A DNA stretch of 52,243 bases from Myxococcales bacterium (GTDB lineage: Bacteria; Myxococcota_A; Polyangia; Polyangiales; SLQV01): NCBI GenBank assembly GCA_007124745.1, contig SLEO01000007.1, forward strand, positions 1-52,243, given 5' to 3'. Below are positions 9,409-19,169 of the stretch, in pieces. Position 1 is the stretch's first letter, and the number at the start of each line of letters is the position of its first letter. Position numbers and translations under genes: made by a program. Under the pieces are notes generated by a model. That model searched no databases, was not told where the DNA came from, and was given only the letters and a program-made list of their open reading frames with translations.

Positions 9409-10548
9409 CTATGGAGCAGAGCGCGCTGCGGTAAGCCCTCGTACCCGGTCGCCTTTTTGGAGTTCGATGATGCTTTCCATCACAAAAGCAGTCAGTTTAT
9501 CGGGTCCGTTGTCCACAACGATGGCCGTACCCACCCGTTCCATGGGGTAAATTCCCGGAGGTGGCGCACTGGGTGGTTCAACGGAGTGGGGACTCACCAA
9601 ATGCGACACGCCGAGTTCGTCGTGCCACGGGTCCCCCGAGCGGACGATCTCAAGGAGGGTGCCGACGGGCAAATGAGCACGTGCCGCAGGCCTAATCACT
9701 ACCAGCTCACCTGCGGCTATCACCTCACGGTCACGGACATCACCGAGGATTAAGCCTTCATCTGCACGTGCAGCGCGCGTCCCTTCAAGGTGGACGAAGC
9801 GTTCCTCAATCGCGGCGACGGCAAAGCCGCGCTCCAGCGGGCCACTGCTCTCGATGACAAGCCCGCGCGCGAGCTTTTTCCCCTCGAAGGATTCGAGCAC
9901 GCGCACGCGCCCGAAAATCCGCACAAGGTCGCCACGATCCTTTAGGGCATTCGGCTTGCCAAGCTCATATCGCCTAAAAATAGCGAGCTCACTACCGTTA
10001 GGCGGAGGGCTGCCCTCGAAGTGGATGTAGACGAGGTCTCCGTCCACAAGCATCGTTCGCTCATTGGGCGCACCCACAAGCCGCCCCTCGGTGGCTTGGC
10101 CATCAGAACGCACGAAACCCAACACTGAAACGTAACCAGCACCCAGCGCGCCCTTGCGTTGACTGACCTTCCCCGGCGGCGGTCGCAGGGAACCCGGGCG
10201 AGCGGCAGTCGAGTTTTCGCCGCCGGTGCCTTCAACGCGCAGACGCATCCCTGGGTAAATCCAGTGCGGATTTGTGACCTCTGGGTTTTTCGACCACAGC
10301 TTCGGCCAGGCCCCTTTGTCGCCGAGTTCCTGCTCCGCCACCTTGCCGAGGGTATCACCCTCTTTGACCATGTATTCGCGAGACGGCGCGGCGCCCGAGG
10401 GCGTCGCCGAGACCTGGGCTAGGGCTAGACCCGGCCACAGTGCCCATACCCCCAACAGCGTCCACGCCAGGTCGGGCCTGGCATGCCCCCATGCACATCT
10501 GGCTGAGAACCTGAGCCCGCTTGCGTCCTCGCCCAGAATCCCGCGCAT
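9409..10548 (-). CDS. LysM peptidoglycan-binding domain protein
   Basis: LysM pattern REYMVKEGDTLGKVAEQELGDKGAWPKLWSKNPEVTNPHWIYPGMRLRV after a signal peptide. Internal ATG at 10548 preferred over the ORF-track start (10890), which overlaps accA. Confidence 0.75.
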   Translation of the reverse strand: MRGILGEDASGLRFSARCAWGHARPDLAWTLLGVWALWPGLALAQVSATPSGAAPSREYMVKEGDTLGKVAEQELGDKGAWPKLWSKNPEVTNPHWIYPGMRLRVEGTGGENSTAARPGSLRPPPGKVSQRKGALGAGYVSVLGFVRSDGQATEGRLVGAPNERTMLVDGDLVYIHFEGSPPPNGSELAIFRRYELGKPNALKDRGDLVRIFGRVRVLESFEGKKLARGLVIESSGPLERGFAVAAIEERFVHLEGTRAARADEGLILGDVRDREVIAAGELVVIRPAARAHLPVGTLLEIVRSGDPWHDELGVSHLVSPHSVEPPSAPPPGIYPMERVGTAIVVDNGPDKLTAFVMESIIELQKGDRVRGLTAARSAP

Positions 10549-10723
10549 TCCCAACTTTGCTCCGGTTTCCGGCCGCGGGCGCGCTCGCCTCAGACCCTCA
10601 ACCAAACCCGCAGCTCGCTCAACTGCACACCCATGGGCATGTTCACTATTCCAGCTCACCTCTGCAGGATAGCGGCAGCACGTCTCAGGTGTCGAGAAAG
10701 CCTTACGCGCCGCGTACCGGCAA

Positions 10724-10751
10724 CCTAGTGGGTGAGACCTAGTGGGTGAGG
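10724..10751. repeat. 14-bp tandem duplication spanning the accA stop codon
   Basis: cctagtgggtgaga (10724-10737) then cctagtgggtgagg (10738-10751); accA stop at 10739-10741. Confidence 0.85.
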
Positions 10752-12091
10752 CCGTTTGCGAGTGTGGTACCCGCGTGACCGTTGGATTGAGCCCCTTGCA
10801 CGGCTTCTCGGGCGCTGTGCTGTCGCGTCGATGACGCGTTGGCGGCCGCGGTGACCTGTGGCGCGCCTGGGGCAACCGCCCCAGCATCACTAGCTTTAGC
10901 CTCGGAGTTCACTTCCGCGGGAGCAGCAGAAGGGGCGCGGGAGCTGGAGCTGCGACGGGCGGGGGACGCGTCCTGAGAGGGGCTACCGGGTGGCGGCACG
11001 TCCGACTTGGACCGAGCGCCGTTGACGCGCGGCTCTGCTACTGGCTCTGCTACTGGCCCGGCTCGTGGCTCTGTTCGTGGTTGGCCATGTGCGCCCTCGC
11101 CTCGTACAAATCCGATATTGCGAAACTTGTTGTAGCGTTGCTCAAGCCGCTCGGCTTCACTCATGCGCATCGAGACTCGTAGCGCTTCGCGAACGCCGCG
11201 GGCGAGGGACTGGGCCGCACCAGGAGCGTCTCGATGGGCGCCGCCCTCAGGCTCTTCAAGAATCTTGTCCACGATGCCAAGACGGAGCGCATCGTCAGCG
11301 AGCAGCTTGAGCGCCTCCGCCGCTTGCGGCGCCTGAGCACCGTCGCGCCAAAGAATTGACGCACAGCCTTCCGGCGTAATCACGCTGTACGTGGCGTAGC
11401 GCAGCATCATGACGGTGTCTGCCACGCCAAGCGCGAGCGCCCCTCCCGAGCCGCCCTCCCCGATCACAATCGCTACCGTTGGCACCTTGAGTTCGGCCAT
11501 CGTTAAGATGGATGCGCCGATTGCTTCGCTCTGGCCACGCTCTTCCGCGCCGATGCCAGGGTAGGCTCCCGGGGTGTCGATGAGCGTAATCACCGGCCGC
11601 CCGAAGCGCTCCGCGAGGCGCATCACCCGCATGGCCTTACGGTAGCCTTCAGGATGGCTCATCCCGAAGTTCCGCTTGAGCTTCTCTTTCGTACTCCGGC
11701 CCTTTTGATGGCCGATAACCGCCACGCCTACGCCGTCGAAGGTGGCGAGTCCCGCAACGATGGAGGGGTCATCCGAAAAGAGTCGGTCCCCGTGCAGTTC
11801 GACGAAATCGTCGAAGCAACGCTCGATGTAGTCGAGGACGTAGGGCCGTTCCGGATGGCGGCTAAGCTGGACTTTCTGCCACGTGGACAGCGATCGGTAC
11901 AGGGACGCGCGCAGCTCACGCGCCTCGCGCTCAAGCGCCGCAATAGACTGCTGGGTGTCGCCCGAAGAGGAAGATGCCGTCCGCAGCTTGGCAATATGTT
12001 CCTCTAGTTCTACCAGCGGCTTTTCAAAATCAAGCACTGCCACAGGTGGAGAGTCTACCAGACCTGGACCAAAAGCCAAGGAACCGGACAC
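10739..12091 (-). CDS. accA: Acetyl-CoA carboxylase carboxyltransferase subunit alpha with about 120-aa low-complexity C-terminal extension
   Basis: DFEKPLVELEEHIAKLR..., HPERPYVLDYIERCFDDFVELHGDRLFSDD, GHQKGRSTKEKLKRNFGMSHPEGYRKAMRVM, DTPGAYPGIGAEERGQSEAI, GEGGSGGALALGVADTVMML. Confidence 0.95.
   Translation of the reverse strand: MSGSLAFGPGLVDSPPVAVLDFEKPLVELEEHIAKLRTASSSSGDTQQSIAALEREARELRASLYRSLSTWQKVQLSRHPERPYVLDYIERCFDDFVELHGDRLFSDDPSIVAGLATFDGVGVAVIGHQKGRSTKEKLKRNFGMSHPEGYRKAMRVMRLAERFGRPVITLIDTPGAYPGIGAEERGQSEAIGASILTMAELKVPTVAIVIGEGGSGGALALGVADTVMMLRYATYSVITPEGCASILWRDGAQAPQAAEALKLLADDALRLGIVDKILEEPEGGAHRDAPGAAQSLARGVREALRVSMRMSEAERLEQRYNKFRNIGFVRGEGAHGQPRTEPRAGPVAEPVAEPRVNGARSKSDVPPPGSPSQDASPARRSSSSRAPSAAPAEVNSEAKASDAGAVAPGAPQVTAAANASSTRQHSAREAVQGAQSNGHAGTTLANGLTH
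11031..11078. repeat. 12-bp degenerate tandem repeat (4 copies) in the accA C-terminal extension
   Basis: ggctctgctact ggctctgctact ggcccggctcgt ggctctgttcgt, read directly. Confidence 0.8.
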
Positions 12092-12148
12092 GCCAGCGGT
12101 CCCGTAGACATGCGTCGCGCAGATGCGAGACGCCCCGCTCGCGCGCCG

Positions 12149-13054
12149 TCACTGTGCGCTACAGCGCAGCAACGTAGGCGAGTCCTGACCTGGATTGCAG
12201 GGAACGACCTGGTCATCCGTGGGCGACTCGACGCACCCAGCCAGACATTCTCCTGAAGCGCATACCTGGATGGCGTACTCGTAGGGCCCGGTGCGGATCG
12301 ACCGCCCGCCTCCGGTTCGAACATTCAGACGGATGCGCGCCACGACGGTTCCGTCGGGTAGAAACGGGCCGTAGCCATTCGGAATCACCGTAGCTGGCAC
12401 AAAACCCCGCGAAGCGGTTGTGTCCGTGCCGCTCGGTATTCGCGAACCCTGAGCGTTCTCGGTGAAGGGGTTGCTAGCGCCACCGAAGTCGATGACTTCG
12501 CCCGTCTGATTTAGCAAAAGCACCTCGACCGTCTCGGTGATCACTTCGTTGGGGTCCGACCGCCTATTGCTTGCGAGGTTTCTCAACGCGTTGTCTACGC
12601 GCAAAGTGGCTTGGTAGCTGTCGACGTCGGGCTCTAGCGTCGAGGCCGCCCGAGCTCCCGCTAACGTCTCAACACGACTGCGAAACCTAGGATTGAAGAT
12701 GCCGCGATTAAGCGTGAGGCCCGACGGATCGTACAGGCAACCCCCATCGGTCACTTCCCCGGCCAGATTTCCGCTGATGAACACCGAAGAGTTATTTTCC
12801 GCACAGCCTCCAAGGAGGCCAACAGCGACACCGATTGCTCCTACCATGCCGAGACCCGTCGGCAGTGCGGATCTCGCCGATCGCCCCACACGCCCCACCC
12901 CCCCCACATGCACGGCTCGCCCAAGCGGCACGAAAGATCCGCACTTGGCTAGGCACGACGTCTGAATGACGGCCGCGACCGGCCCCAGGCTCCCATATCG
13001 TCCGTGGTTATCGCTTGCGACCGCGGGGCGTTCTCGCTCGTGAGGGCTCTTCAT
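12149..13054 (-). CDS. Hypothetical lipoprotein (start uncertain)
   Basis: ORF to 13105; lipobox-like GVAVGLLGGCAENNSSVFISG; possible starts at 13054 (MKSPHER) or 12847 (MVGAIGVAVGLLGGC). Confidence 0.55.
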   Translation of the reverse strand: MKSPHERERPAVASDNHGRYGSLGPVAAVIQTSCLAKCGSFVPLGRAVHVGGVGRVGRSARSALPTGLGMVGAIGVAVGLLGGCAENNSSVFISGNLAGEVTDGGCLYDPSGLTLNRGIFNPRFRSRVETLAGARAASTLEPDVDSYQATLRVDNALRNLASNRRSDPNEVITETVEVLLLNQTGEVIDFGGASNPFTENAQGSRIPSGTDTTASRGFVPATVIPNGYGPFLPDGTVVARIRLNVRTGGGRSIRTGPYEYAIQVCASGECLAGCVESPTDDQVVPCNPGQDSPTLLRCSAQ

Positions 13055-13108
13055 GATTGAAGGAAGGGTATCAAGATGCAGGCGCGCCCGAAAGTTTCCT
13101 CGCACTTT

Positions 13109-14713
13109 TCAGGCATGCGTCGAAGCACTCGCCGCGAGAAGCAAGCGATCTAGGTCCGCAAATGAGAGCGAGCGGTAGCGGACTTCCCCGGGCGCCGCGA
13201 GAAGCACAAGATTCACTTGGTCGCCGTTGCGCTTCTTGTCGGCCAAAAGAAAGCTCAGGACCTGCGGATCGATGCGCCGCTCAAAGTCGACCGGCAGGTG
13301 AGCGCGCAGCAGAACCTGGCGCATACGCGGCAAAATAGGCGTCTTTGGCTTGAGCAATGTGTCACTCAGGTAGGCTGCAGCACATAGCCCTAGCGCCACG
13401 GCCTCACCATGTGTGAGGCCCCCGAAACCCGCGGCGGCCTCGAAGGCATGGCCCACCGTATGGCCGAGATTGAGGCACTGGCGGCGCCCTTGCTCGCGTT
13501 CGTCTTCGCGGACCACGTCTATCTTAAGGCGCACGCTCTCTCGGATGGCGCGCTCAAGGGCCGACGGTGAGCGCGCCAACAGGTCATCGATATCCGCCTC
13601 AAGGCGGCGCAGGGGCTCCTCACCCGCCAACCAGGCGGCCTTCACGACCTCAGCGAGTGCGGATCGAATCTGTCTGTCGGGCAGTGTATCGAGAAACTCG
13701 GTATCGCAGAGAACTGCAGCGGGCTGGTGGAAAGTACCGATGAGATTTTTGCCCTCCGGGCGGTTGATGCCGGTTTTGCCGCCAACGCTGCTGTCCACCA
13801 TCGAGAGCAACGTCGTGGGTAGGTGAATGACCCGGAGGCCCCGCAATACCGTGGAAGCGACAAAACCTGCGAGGTCGCCGGTGGTGCCACCGCCACAGCT
13901 CACGATGAGCGCTCGTCGATCTACGCCGGCCCCGAGCATGTGCGACCATAGCTTTTCGGTCACTTCGAGGGTCTTTGCGGCTTCGCCCGATGGCACGGGC
14001 AAGAGTGTCACCGGAACCCCCGTCTCAGCGAGCGCGGCTTCAAGTCGCCGGCTTCCGTAGTGCACCGCCACCGCTTCGTCGATGATCGCAAATATCTGCG
14101 AGACATTGCCGTAGTCAGCGATGAGCGAACGCAACTTCTGCAGGGCGCCTTTCGCGATGTGGATGCGGTAGGTTGCACGCCCCAAGGGCACCACAAGGGG
14201 AACGCGCCGGACGAGGGACGCCACATCGGCAGCGACCTCCGACGCACTGCCCGCCGCGGAAACCGCGGCATGACATTCAGCGTAGGCGCCGCCGCGCGCT
14301 TCCAACAGCGCGCGCAAATGACGCGCGGGATCGGTACCGAGAAGCGGACGATCACCGCTGGTACCGATGCGCGAGAGCAAGGCTTCGATGGGCGCGGTCA
14401 GCGAAATGAGTAAGCACTCGTCGAGGAGACGCCAGCGCAGAGGCGTTCGCGTGATCGCGCCTCCACCGAGCGCCACGATGGTCGAGGTGCGGCTATCGCG
14501 GTACTCATCCAGAAGGTTCGCGAGGGTTGAGGCCTCAAGTTCGCGGAAGAAAGGCTCGCCCCGCGTCTGAAAGATGGCCTCGACCGAACTTGCGTTGTCG
14601 GCAGCAATCTTGGCGTCGAGGTCGACGAAATCATAGCCGAGCGTCTCTGCGACGAGACGCCCAACCGTGCTCTTGCCAACGCCCGGCGGCCCACTGAGGC
14701 AAATCAAAGCCAT
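13109..14713 (-). CDS. aroKB: Bifunctional shikimate kinase / 3-dehydroquinate synthase (AroK-AroB fusion)
   Basis: N-terminal shikimate kinase (GPPGVGKSTVGRLVAETLGYDFVDLDAKI; VALGGGAITRTP); C-terminal DHQ synthase (PSGEAAKTLEVTEKLW, CGGGTTGDLAGFVASTVLRGLRVIHLPTTLLSMVDSSVGGKTGIN, LNLGHTVGHAFE, HGEAVALG), one continuous 534-aa frame. Confidence 0.95.
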   Translation of the reverse strand: MALICLSGPPGVGKSTVGRLVAETLGYDFVDLDAKIAADNASSVEAIFQTRGEPFFRELEASTLANLLDEYRDSRTSTIVALGGGAITRTPLRWRLLDECLLISLTAPIEALLSRIGTSGDRPLLGTDPARHLRALLEARGGAYAECHAAVSAAGSASEVAADVASLVRRVPLVVPLGRATYRIHIAKGALQKLRSLIADYGNVSQIFAIIDEAVAVHYGSRRLEAALAETGVPVTLLPVPSGEAAKTLEVTEKLWSHMLGAGVDRRALIVSCGGGTTGDLAGFVASTVLRGLRVIHLPTTLLSMVDSSVGGKTGINRPEGKNLIGTFHQPAAVLCDTEFLDTLPDRQIRSALAEVVKAAWLAGEEPLRRLEADIDDLLARSPSALERAIRESVRLKIDVVREDEREQGRRQCLNLGHTVGHAFEAAAGFGGLTHGEAVALGLCAAAYLSDTLLKPKTPILPRMRQVLLRAHLPVDFERRIDPQVLSFLLADKKRNGDQVNLVLLAAPGEVRYRSLSFADLDRLLLAASASTHA

Positions 14714-14764
14714 AAGCCGCGCAGGCTAGCGCACTTGCCCGCCGCATTCACCGTAAGGCGACCA

Positions 14765-17008
14765 CTACATACGTAGGGCAGCGTCACGGTTGACGATGCG
14801 GGGCGTCAGGAAGATGAGCAGTTCGCCGCGCTCTTCGCGCATGCGTCGACGCTGAAAGAGCACGCCGAGGATCGGCAGATCGCCGAAGAAGGGCACCTGG
14901 TCGATGTTTCGACCCGTATTGCGGGTATAAATGCCACCGATGACGGCTGTGTGGCCATCCGCCACGAGCAGATTGGTCTGCGCTTCGCGCTTAAGGATGG
15001 TGGGGTCACCGCGGTTCGAGGTGCGGGTGAAGTCCGGTTCATCTCGCGTGACCTGGACAGCCATCGCAATCGAGCCGTCGCTCGTCACGTGCGGACGCAC
15101 CTTAAGTTCCAGCTTCGCCTCCTGGAAGGCGGTCTGAACGCCCTGGGCGCTGACCTGTGAGAAGGGAATCAGCGTACCCTGACCGATAGACGCCTCTTGG
15201 TTGTCGAGGGTCAAAATCTTCGGTGAGGAGACGATGCGGACGATCCCATTGGCTTCGGCGGCGCTCAAACGCACGTTGAGGTTAAAGGTGCCGCCGAGGC
15301 TGCCTAGGGTCAGGCCAAGCGCACCGCCCTGCCCGGTGCCCGTGAGCGCCGGCAGGTTGACGGCGAAGTTCGGCTGCGTCGTCGGACCAAAGGGGTTGAG
15401 TCCCGAAGACTGACCCAGCGTGTTGATGTCGAAGTTACCGCCGGCCGCGCCGACGTTGGCGGGAAAGGCAAGACCGGTGGGATTGCCGGTGGCCGTGCTC
15501 ATGACGAAGTCGCCACCCCACTGGATGCCGATGTCTCGCGTGTATTGGCTCGTCGCCTCGACAATGCGCGCCTCGATGAGCACCTGAGGCGTTTGGGTGT
15601 CCAGCGTCCGTACAAGCGTTTCGACATCATCGAGATTCTCATTGATGTCGCGCACGACAAGCATGTTCGTGCGTTCATCGACGGACACCGTGCCGCGCCC
15701 GGAGAGCAGTTCTTTGACCCGCGGTTCAAGGTCCAGAGCCGTCGCGTAGCTCACGGGAATGAGCCGCGTTTCGAGCGGCGCGAGCTGCTCCTTTTGCCGC
15801 TGGCGGGCAATGGCGGCCTCCCGTTCCTTTTCCAGGACTTCCAGAGGCGCCACGCGAATCAGGTTGCGCTGGCGCGTCATGCCGAGTCCCTTGGACTGCA
15901 GGATGACATCGAGCGCTTGATCCCAGGGCACCGAACGCATGCGGATGGTCACCGTGCCTTTAACGTCGTCACTCGTGATGACGTTCACGTTCCCGATTTC
16001 CGAGAGGAGCCGCAGAATATTGTGGATGTCCGCATCCTTGAAGTCGAGGTCGACGGTCCGGCCGGAATAGCTCGGCGCTTTCTTCTTGATGCTTCGTGCG
16101 TCGCCCTCCGCCGCAGCTTCCGCGCCACTTTCGATGAAGCCATCCTGAACGACCCCGTCGTAGCCGCTGACCACGTCAAGAAGCTCGGTCTCACGCTCGC
16201 GCGCGATGGCGACGGGCTTTTGCATCACCTTGCCCTCGGCCTGAGGCGCAAAGAGCCAGACGAGGCGGCGTCCCTGCGCGATCAAGGTCTGGCGTGCGTC
16301 GGCTTTTAATGACACGTCGACAAAAAGCGCATCGCCGCGCTCCAGCAGCTCGATGCGCTCGACGAGATTCAGGTCCGAGTCGAGAAAGTCGCGCGCAAGC
16401 GACTCGAGAGCACGGGCGTGGGAAAGCTGCAGCCGATACGTTCGCCGGCTCACCTGCGTGACGTCGTAGGGCAAAAGGTCATCAAACGAGAGTTCGATGC
16501 GGTCCCGCGCTTCGACATGCTGGGTGTGCACCGCGACCAAGAGCGCTTTGGCACTCGTCTGGGAGAAGGTCTTGAAATCCAGCTTGAGCTCGCCGCCATC
16601 AAGCGTCGCCTGATGCGTCGCGGGAGAGGCCACCTCTATCTGAAAGATCAGACCCTCGGCGCGACGGCGCGGTCGTAGTCGTTCGATGAGTCCGCTACCT
16701 ACCTCCGCTTCGAGAGGCGTTTCTCCCAACTGAGCATCGACTTCCAGCGTAAAGCTTTTGCGGTTGGGCGAAGCATGAACGCGGTAAACCGCATCCTGGG
16801 GCACGCCGTCGAGCCTCAAGGTGGCGCCTTGCGCGGTGTTGGCCACCTTGAGCTTCAAGCGGGGCTTCGGTCCGGCACCTTCGGCGTCCGCAGAAGCAGC
16901 GCGACTTTCCGGGGCAGGCGGCAGGGCACCCGCGCCCCCGACGCCCCAGAACAGCGCCACAGCTCCCGCGCAAAGCGCGCTCGACGCAACCTTAAATACC
17001 ACTTTCAT
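14765..17008 (-). CDS. pilQ: Type IV pilus secretin PilQ
   Basis: AMIN-like N-terminus; GRTVDLDFKDADIHNILRLLSEIGNVNVITSDDVKGTVTIRM (STN); secretin core VLIEARIVEATSQYTRDIGIQWGG, VIGGIYTRN, DLPILGVLFQRR, ELLIFLTPRIV. Start ATG at 17008. Confidence 0.93.
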   Translation of the reverse strand: MKVVFKVASSALCAGAVALFWGVGGAGALPPAPESRAASADAEGAGPKPRLKLKVANTAQGATLRLDGVPQDAVYRVHASPNRKSFTLEVDAQLGETPLEAEVGSGLIERLRPRRRAEGLIFQIEVASPATHQATLDGGELKLDFKTFSQTSAKALLVAVHTQHVEARDRIELSFDDLLPYDVTQVSRRTYRLQLSHARALESLARDFLDSDLNLVERIELLERGDALFVDVSLKADARQTLIAQGRRLVWLFAPQAEGKVMQKPVAIARERETELLDVVSGYDGVVQDGFIESGAEAAAEGDARSIKKKAPSYSGRTVDLDFKDADIHNILRLLSEIGNVNVITSDDVKGTVTIRMRSVPWDQALDVILQSKGLGMTRQRNLIRVAPLEVLEKEREAAIARQRQKEQLAPLETRLIPVSYATALDLEPRVKELLSGRGTVSVDERTNMLVVRDINENLDDVETLVRTLDTQTPQVLIEARIVEATSQYTRDIGIQWGGDFVMSTATGNPTGLAFPANVGAAGGNFDINTLGQSSGLNPFGPTTQPNFAVNLPALTGTGQGGALGLTLGSLGGTFNLNVRLSAAEANGIVRIVSSPKILTLDNQEASIGQGTLIPFSQVSAQGVQTAFQEAKLELKVRPHVTSDGSIAMAVQVTRDEPDFTRTSNRGDPTILKREAQTNLLVADGHTAVIGGIYTRNTGRNIDQVPFFGDLPILGVLFQRRRMREERGELLIFLTPRIVNRDAALRM

Positions 17009-17777
17009 TCTCGACCTCGTAAAGCGCAAGTGTGCGGGACTTCGGAACTTTATTGGGGGATGTCGGGTCTTCCCGCGTGATGACCATCGCATGGGCTCGG
17101 ATGCTCTCGACTCTCCAGTTGAGCAGCACCGACACATCCTCAGCGCCGCTCACCCGGACGATTTCAGGACGCCCGACGTAGTCTCCCTGCCGCACCGTAT
17201 GGCCTACCCCGATACGGTCCACGAGCATCGCACGCGGCGCAGGTATACCGCTGATAATTGCAATGATGCGCATCTCGTCGATGCTCGTCTCGGGCAGGAG
17301 TACCGCGCGCTGCGGGCCTTCGGGAAGCTGGCCGCGGAACACATCGACGTAGGCCCGAAACGGGTCACGTTGCCGCTCGGATTCGAGAAAACGTGATTCG
17401 GTCAATTCGAAATCCGCGGGATCAACGCCGGAACTAGCCGCCCCCGCGCCCTCACCGTTAGCCGTGTTCGCTGCGTTTGGGGTGCCGGCGGCTTTCGGAG
17501 CCGTGCCTGCACCTTTTGGAGAAGCCGCGCCGGGCGCCGCACCTGGCATACCTTGCACACTGGTGAACTCGTCGTCTCCGCTGCAGCCCGGCATACACAG
17601 ACCTAATGCGATGGGGCCTAATGCGATGGGGCCTAATGCGATGGGGCCTAGTGCGATGGGGCCTAGTGTGATGACGCCTGCGAGCACGCGCGCCCACACC
17701 GCTTGCGTACGATGCCGTCGAGGCTTCGCCCCATGTGGAACGCCTGAATGGTCTCCCTGAATAATGACCCAAGTCAT
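16992..17777 (-). CDS. pilP: Type IV pilus assembly lipoprotein PilP
   Basis: Position between pilO and pilQ; lipobox-like CMPGC; C-terminal PilP-like segment (MLVDRIGVGHTVRQGDYVGRPEIVRVSGAEDVSVLLNW). Confidence 0.85.
   Translation of the reverse strand: MTWVIIQGDHSGVPHGAKPRRHRTQAVWARVLAGVITLGPIALGPIALGPIALGPIALGLCMPGCSGDDEFTSVQGMPGAAPGAASPKGAGTAPKAAGTPNAANTANGEGAGAASSGVDPADFELTESRFLESERQRDPFRAYVDVFRGQLPEGPQRAVLLPETSIDEMRIIAIISGIPAPRAMLVDRIGVGHTVRQGDYVGRPEIVRVSGAEDVSVLLNWRVESIRAHAMVITREDPTSPNKVPKSRTLALYEVENESGI
17602..17676. repeat. 15-bp tandem repeat, 5 copies, in the pilP signal-peptide coding region
   Basis: cctaatgcgatgggg x3, cctagtgcgatgggg, cctagtgtgatgacg; encodes TLGPIALGPIALGPIALGPIALG on the minus strand. 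Confidence 0.95.
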
Positions 17778-18481
17778 GCGCCACCTCGTAGGTCAGCGGC
17801 GTGGGCTTCCGCGGGGAGGCGTTCAACGACAGCGGCCGCTGGCTGCGAGTCAGGCTTGCGCGACGGCAATGCCGCGGAGGCCGGTGGCGGCGTCGCGGGA
17901 GGGCTAGGCTTGCGGAACGTCGTGGCAAGCACCTCTACTTCCAGCGTCGAGGAAGACTCCCCGCCTTCAGGTTTCGCGAGCTTGAGCCGTACGTTCTCGA
18001 GATTGATCGCGCGGTCGAGTTTGCTCACGTTGTAGAAGAACTTGAACACCTGGTGAAAGGTGCCGCGCAAGCCGAGATTGACGGGCACCTTGACGTAAAG
18101 CGCCTGCGGCTGCTCGGCGCGAGGTTGGACGAGGGAGATATCGAGCCCGCACAACTCGGCGACCCGGTTGAGGTCCTTGAGGAATGCAGCGATCTCTGCC
18201 TCCTCTGGCAGCGTGCGACGGTTACGCTGGTCAATAGCGCGGCGCGCGAGGAGCGCTTCGGACACACGAACGAACTCGGCCTTCCGCGCTTCGGCAGTGC
18301 GTTCCTTCTGCTTCAGATCCTCAAAGCGGCGGGAGGCGACCTCAAGGTCATCGTTGAGCGGCCGGTAGAGTGCCACGTAGTAGATGCCGGTTACCAGGCC
18401 GAGCAGCACGACGAGCACCAGCACCTTCGCAGGCGCGGGCAAGTAGTTGAAATTGGGCAGCTTATCGATACCAAAAGGCAT
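17774..18481 (-). CDS. pilO: Type IV pilus assembly protein PilO
   Basis: One N-terminal TM, coiled-coil, GLDISLVQPRAEQPQALYVKVPVNLGLRGTFHQVFKFFYNVSKLDRAINLENVRL. Confidence 0.88.
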   Translation of the reverse strand: MPFGIDKLPNFNYLPAPAKVLVLVVLLGLVTGIYYVALYRPLNDDLEVASRRFEDLKQKERTAEARKAEFVRVSEALLARRAIDQRNRRTLPEEAEIAAFLKDLNRVAELCGLDISLVQPRAEQPQALYVKVPVNLGLRGTFHQVFKFFYNVSKLDRAINLENVRLKLAKPEGGESSSTLEVEVLATTFRKPSPPATPPPASAALPSRKPDSQPAAAVVERLPAEAHAADLRGGA

Positions 18482-18521
18482 AACGTTCGTGTCGTCTAGA
18501 GGCCGGTCTGTGGGTTGTGCA

Positions 18522-19169
18522 TCAGTAAGCGAGCCTGCTTTTGAGGGCGAAGGCGATCCAAGTCGTACCGGTGCCGCGGTCTTTGACGGCTTCGGTCTTT
18601 TCGAGGGTCACGCCGTCGAAAAGCTCGGATAGCGCCAAACGCCGCAGGAACTCGGCGACATCCTCGTTGGTCTTGCCGCGGCCCTCGATGGAGCAGCTGC
18701 GATTATCTTCAGCAAAGCGCTCCAACCAAAGCCGCTTGGGGTCCCAATCCCGATTGAAGCCCGCGAGAGGATTTTCGCGGCGTAGTTGCTCGAGCTTCTC
18801 GGCGTTGATCGTGGGCCCCCCGTCGTAGCTGAGGATCTTCGACAACTCGAGGACGGTGCGCGTGGGACCGGTTCGGGCACGGTTCAGCTCCTCTACCGTA
18901 GCCTCCAGTTCCTGACTCGATTTCAATCGTGCCTGCAGCGCATCGAGTTCCCGGGTCTCTTGAGTGAGCCGGGTGATCTTGCTGTCGAGCGAACGGTTCT
19001 GCTCTAACTTCTGAGCGAGTTGGTCGCCGAGGCCCAGGTAGTTGATGGCGAGCAAAACGATCCAAACCACCAGAGCGACCGCGTAGACGACGTACCAAAC
19101 TTGCGTGTTGGCGGTCGCGACCTGAGCCCCACGGGCTTTACCGCCGGGCAGTAGATTGATGCGAATCAT
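18522..19169 (-). CDS. pilN: Type IV pilus assembly protein PilN
   Basis: MIRINLLPGGKARG... start, one TM, position between pilM and pilO. Confidence 0.88.
   Translation of the reverse strand: MIRINLLPGGKARGAQVATANTQVWYVVYAVALVVWIVLLAINYLGLGDQLAQKLEQNRSLDSKITRLTQETRELDALQARLKSSQELEATVEELNRARTGPTRTVLELSKILSYDGGPTINAEKLEQLRRENPLAGFNRDWDPKRLWLERFAEDNRSCSIEGRGKTNEDVAEFLRRLALSELFDGVTLEKTEAVKDRGTGTTWIAFALKSRLAY

Noticed and set aside
10549-10890. ORF-track N-terminal extension of the LysM protein
   Set aside because: Overlaps the accA 3' end and lacks family-like sequence; ATG 10548 gives a better start close to the signal-peptide region.
12880-12915. C-rich run ccccacacgccccacccccccc
   Set aside because: Low-complexity stretch inside or near the 5' end of a lipoprotein ORF; no regular unit and no clear function.
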